Of a DNA stretch of 36,524 nucleotides, positions 34,641 to 36,524 are shown piece by piece. Location: positions 1-36,524 of the forward strand of contig JABJFI010000052.1 in the NCBI GenBank assembly GCA_018662825.1, read 5' to 3'. The notes beneath the pieces were generated by a model. That model did no database searches. It was not told where the DNA came from and saw only the letters and a program-made list of their open reading frames with translations. A program made the translations under genes and the position numbers. Each line of letters begins with the position of its first letter. Position 1 is the first letter of the stretch. Origin of the DNA: Methanobacteriota archaeon (GTDB lineage Archaea; Thermoplasmatota; Poseidoniia; Poseidoniales; Poseidoniaceae).

Positions 34641-36170
34641 ATGAGCCAAGGACCAGGCAAGGCCAAGCGCGGTATTCCATCCAAGGCTGAGAATTTCAAT
34701 GAATGGTATCCATTCATGGTTGAGGCGGCCGAATTGGTCGATAAGCGATATCCCATCAAGGGCATGGATGTTTGGAGACCGTATGGCTGGAAGACAATGA
34801 AACTCATTGATTCGTTAACTCATGCTGAGATGGAAAGAACAGAACATGAAGAAGTCAACTTTCCTCTATTAATTCCAGAAAACCTCTTGGAGAAGGAAAA
34901 TGCACTCGTAGCACGATTGAAACGAGCTCGAGAGGAAGGTGTGGATCCTGATGACCTTCGTGATGAAGATGAAGAAGGTGGTTTCAAAAAAGAAGTCTAT
35001 TGGGTAAAGCATGCTGGTGAAAATGAACTGGATATTCCAATGTTCTTACGTCCTACTTCTGAAACGGCAATGTATACTATGTTTCCATTATGGATTCGTT
35101 CACACAAAGATTTGCCACTAAAGGTTTACCAGATGGTCAATACATTCCGATATGAAACTAAACAAACTCGTTCGTTTATTCGGGTCCGTGAAATTCATTT
35201 CTTTGAGGCACATACAGCACATGCCGATGAGGATGATGCATCACGACAAATCGCGCAAGACCTAGAGATTGTCGACAATATCATGCATGATTTATGCCTC
35301 CCCATTATCAAAGCAAAGCGCCCATTATGGGATACATTCCCTGGTGCGTGGTACACAATTGGTATAGATGCAGTAATGCCAAATGGTCGAACACTTCAGG
35401 TCGCTTCATGCCACCATTACCGAGACCAATGGGCAAAGGCATTCGACCTTTCATATGAGAATCTAGAGGCTAAACAGCAGTATTGCCATCAAACAACATA
35501 CGGAATGTCAGAACGCCTTCTCGGTGCAGTAGTTGGTATGCATGGCGATGAAAACGGTCTCATCATGCCCCCAGCAGTTGCTCCATTCCAAGTGGTCATC
35601 TGCCCTATGATTAGGAAAAACTCTGATGTAGATACTGTATCTGTAGCTCAAGATATGGCTGTCACACTTCGTAAGCATGGACTTCGGGTAAAGGTCGATA
35701 CTCGTGATATCCATGCTGGTCAGAAATATTACGACTGGGAAATAAAAGGTGTACCACTACGACTTGATGTTGGACCAAGAGACATCGCACAAGGGACTGC
35801 ATTTGCTGCACGTAGGACCGGTGGAAAGGAACCTATCCCAATGGATGACCTACCAAATTCATGTATCTCAATTTTGGATGAAATCTCTGCAGAATTACGC
35901 AATCGTTCTTCAGCACATATGGATGATGTCATTCAGCCCCTACCAGCCTTCAAAGAAGTCGATGGAACATGGGTCATGGATGGAGAGATTGTCGATGGAA
36001 AAATTTACCAAATCCCCTTCGACGGAACCGATGCACATGCAGAAGCGATTGAACGTGCTACTAGCCTGACATTCCTCGGAGATTCAACAGAAGAGTTTGA
36101 TGAAGAATTGCCTTGTCACATGAGTGGAAAGATGACCCGTCGTCGAGTCATTCTAGCCAAAACATACTGA
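34641..36170 (+). CDS. proS: Prolyl-tRNA synthetase, archaeal/eukaryotic type
   Basis: This class II synthetase charges tRNA-Pro. The 509-residue protein begins NFNEWYPFMVEAAELVDKRYPIKGMDVWRPYG, typical of the archaeal/eukaryotic form. Motif 2 is visible as FRYETKQTRSFIRVREIHFFEAHT and motif 3 near VGMHGDENGLIMPPAVAPFQVV. The C-terminal anticodon domain and a zinc-like domain end in the characteristic KTY, although only one Cys (LPCHMSG) remains of the usual zinc-binding set. The bacterial editing insertion is absent. ATG 34641 fits the family start. A CCGATATTCGG palindrome at 34582-34592 lies in the spacer upstream. Confidence 0.96.
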   Translation: MSQGPGKAKRGIPSKAENFNEWYPFMVEAAELVDKRYPIKGMDVWRPYGWKTMKLIDSLTHAEMERTEHEEVNFPLLIPENLLEKENALVARLKRAREEGVDPDDLRDEDEEGGFKKEVYWVKHAGENELDIPMFLRPTSETAMYTMFPLWIRSHKDLPLKVYQMVNTFRYETKQTRSFIRVREIHFFEAHTAHADEDDASRQIAQDLEIVDNIMHDLCLPIIKAKRPLWDTFPGAWYTIGIDAVMPNGRTLQVASCHHYRDQWAKAFDLSYENLEAKQQYCHQTTYGMSERLLGAVVGMHGDENGLIMPPAVAPFQVVICPMIRKNSDVDTVSVAQDMAVTLRKHGLRVKVDTRDIHAGQKYYDWEIKGVPLRLDVGPRDIAQGTAFAARRTGGKEPIPMDDLPNSCISILDEISAELRNRSSAHMDDVIQPLPAFKEVDGTWVMDGEIVDGKIYQIPFDGTDAHAEAIERATSLTFLGDSTEEFDEELPCHMSGKMTRRRVILAKTY

Positions 36171-36253
36171 TTTATTCCAACGTGCCAGTTTCGTATACTC
36201 GCACATCTATGAAGAGACCCTCATATACAAATTGAAGGGGACCCCTTGTGTAT

Positions 36254-36295
36254 GTATACGACGCTATGGGTACCCACGAATATGACGTCGTTTAC
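36254..36295. other. Inverted repeat in the proS 3' spacer
   Basis: GTATACGACG at 36254-36263 and CGTCGTTTAC at 36286-36295 pair at nine of ten positions around a 22-base loop that itself contains GGGTACCC. Outside the stem, ccccTT and GAggg can pair weakly. It could be a transcript end, a small structured RNA or a binding site. The 36171-36398 spacer is the longest in the window and shows no other feature besides the TATA box listed next. Confidence 0.35.
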
Positions 36296-36372
36296 GAGGG
36301 CTCCCTTGTGTTCAAAGTTAGTGTTTGAAAGAATTTGTGCGTAGGCCGATTGATTTTGTGCCCCTAGTGTGA

Positions 36373-36378
36373 TATATA
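36373..36378 (+). promoter_or_regulatory. TATA box of the right-edge gene
   Basis: TATATA lies about 24 bases before ATG 36399, exactly the distance expected when transcription starts at or next to the start codon. No SD is visible before the ATG, so the mRNA is probably leaderless. Confidence 0.5.
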
Positions 36379-36398
36379 CCCCCCAGATCTCAGTAACT

Positions 36399-36524
36399 AT
36401 GCAACCTCCCTCGCAACAAGACCCCACTCCAATTCTTAGTGGAATGGTACCAAAATCAAAACAGCAAAGCAGCATGGGTGCACCATCTACAAATGCCACA
36501 GCCGCATTAGTTCTTTCACTATTG
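36399..36524 (+). CDS. Partial membrane protein, N-terminus only
   Basis: The frame runs from ATG 36399 to the window edge, giving 42 residues with no stop. A hydrophilic Pro/Gln/Ser-rich head (MQPPSQQDPTPILSG) is followed by NATAALVLSLL, the start of a hydrophobic helix. This layout matches small multi-spanning proteins of the DUF4190 kind, where a disordered head precedes TNxxAxxSLVLG-like sequence; that is a weak call from little sequence. A TATA box sits about 24 bases upstream, which supports a real gene here over the opposite-strand frame. Confidence 0.55.
   Translation, partial: MQPPSQQDPTPILSGMVPKSKQQSSMGAPSTNATAALVLSLL

Noticed and set aside
36221-36499. Minus-strand frame of 92 codons, open to the right edge, with many Cys
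   Set aside because: The plus strand in the same place has a TATA box at leaderless distance, an ATG and a credible membrane-protein start; the minus-strand frame has no recognisable motif or ribosome site.

Overview
The window comes from an archaeon, most likely a marine planktonic Thermoplasmatota (Marine Group II / Poseidoniia or a close relative); the exact lineage is inference. The archaeal markers are a proteasome-activating AAA ATPase (PAN) with an HbYX tail, an archaeal-type MBF1, the small catalytic subunit of archaeal/eukaryotic DNA primase, Tsr3, a DUF835 protein, an archaeal/eukaryotic-type prolyl-tRNA synthetase, and transketolase split into two genes. Shine-Dalgarno (SD) motifs of the GGAGGTGA type precede many starts, and some genes appear to start at TTG. 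The DNA looks AT-leaning, genes are tightly packed with many ATGA overlaps, and no gap exceeds about 230 bases. I saw no rRNA, tRNA, CRISPR array or insertion sequence.

Layout. 1-870: a partial acidic EF-hand/zinc-ribbon protein diverging from a DUF835 protein. 1737-8584 (minus): mbf1, tsr3, fdhD, an MFS exporter, hutU and hutH. 8622-11646 (plus): pan, glutamate formiminotransferase and formimino-THF cyclodeaminase. 11650-13941 (minus): methionyl-tRNA synthetase. 14103-15137 (plus): a CNNM/CorC-type membrane protein. 15120-21130 (minus): mqnD, a half-length deoxyhypusine-hydroxylase-like HEAT protein, a small zinc protein, priS, a proline-rich protein with a duplicated C-terminal unit, an RDD-like membrane protein and an alpha/beta hydrolase. 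21247-23490 (plus): a secreted WD40/thrombospondin-3 protein with one membrane anchor. 23492-28462 (minus): a P-type Ca2+-ATPase-like pump, mqnE and mqnA. 28580-36524 (plus): an OPT transporter, transketolase N and C subunits, a MazG-fold nucleotide pyrophosphohydrolase, transaldolase, two small membrane proteins, proS, and the start of another membrane protein.

Metabolism. HutH and HutU take histidine to imidazolonepropionate. The formiminotransferase and cyclodeaminase move the formimino group to folate and release ammonia. The linking enzyme, imidazolonepropionase (HutI), is not in the window. MqnA, MqnE and MqnD are three steps of futalosine-dependent menaquinone synthesis, which implies a menaquinone-based respiratory chain. 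Split transketolase plus transaldolase is the non-oxidative pentose phosphate core. OPT and MFS carriers and a calcium-type pump fit a heterotroph that feeds on peptides and amino acids.

The most unusual item is the protein at 19758-20240. It looks like exactly one of the two four-HEAT halves of deoxyhypusine hydroxylase, with both His-Glu iron-ligand pairs kept at the family spacing. It may be a minimal, homodimeric eIF5A-modifying enzyme in a domain of life generally described as lacking that enzyme.
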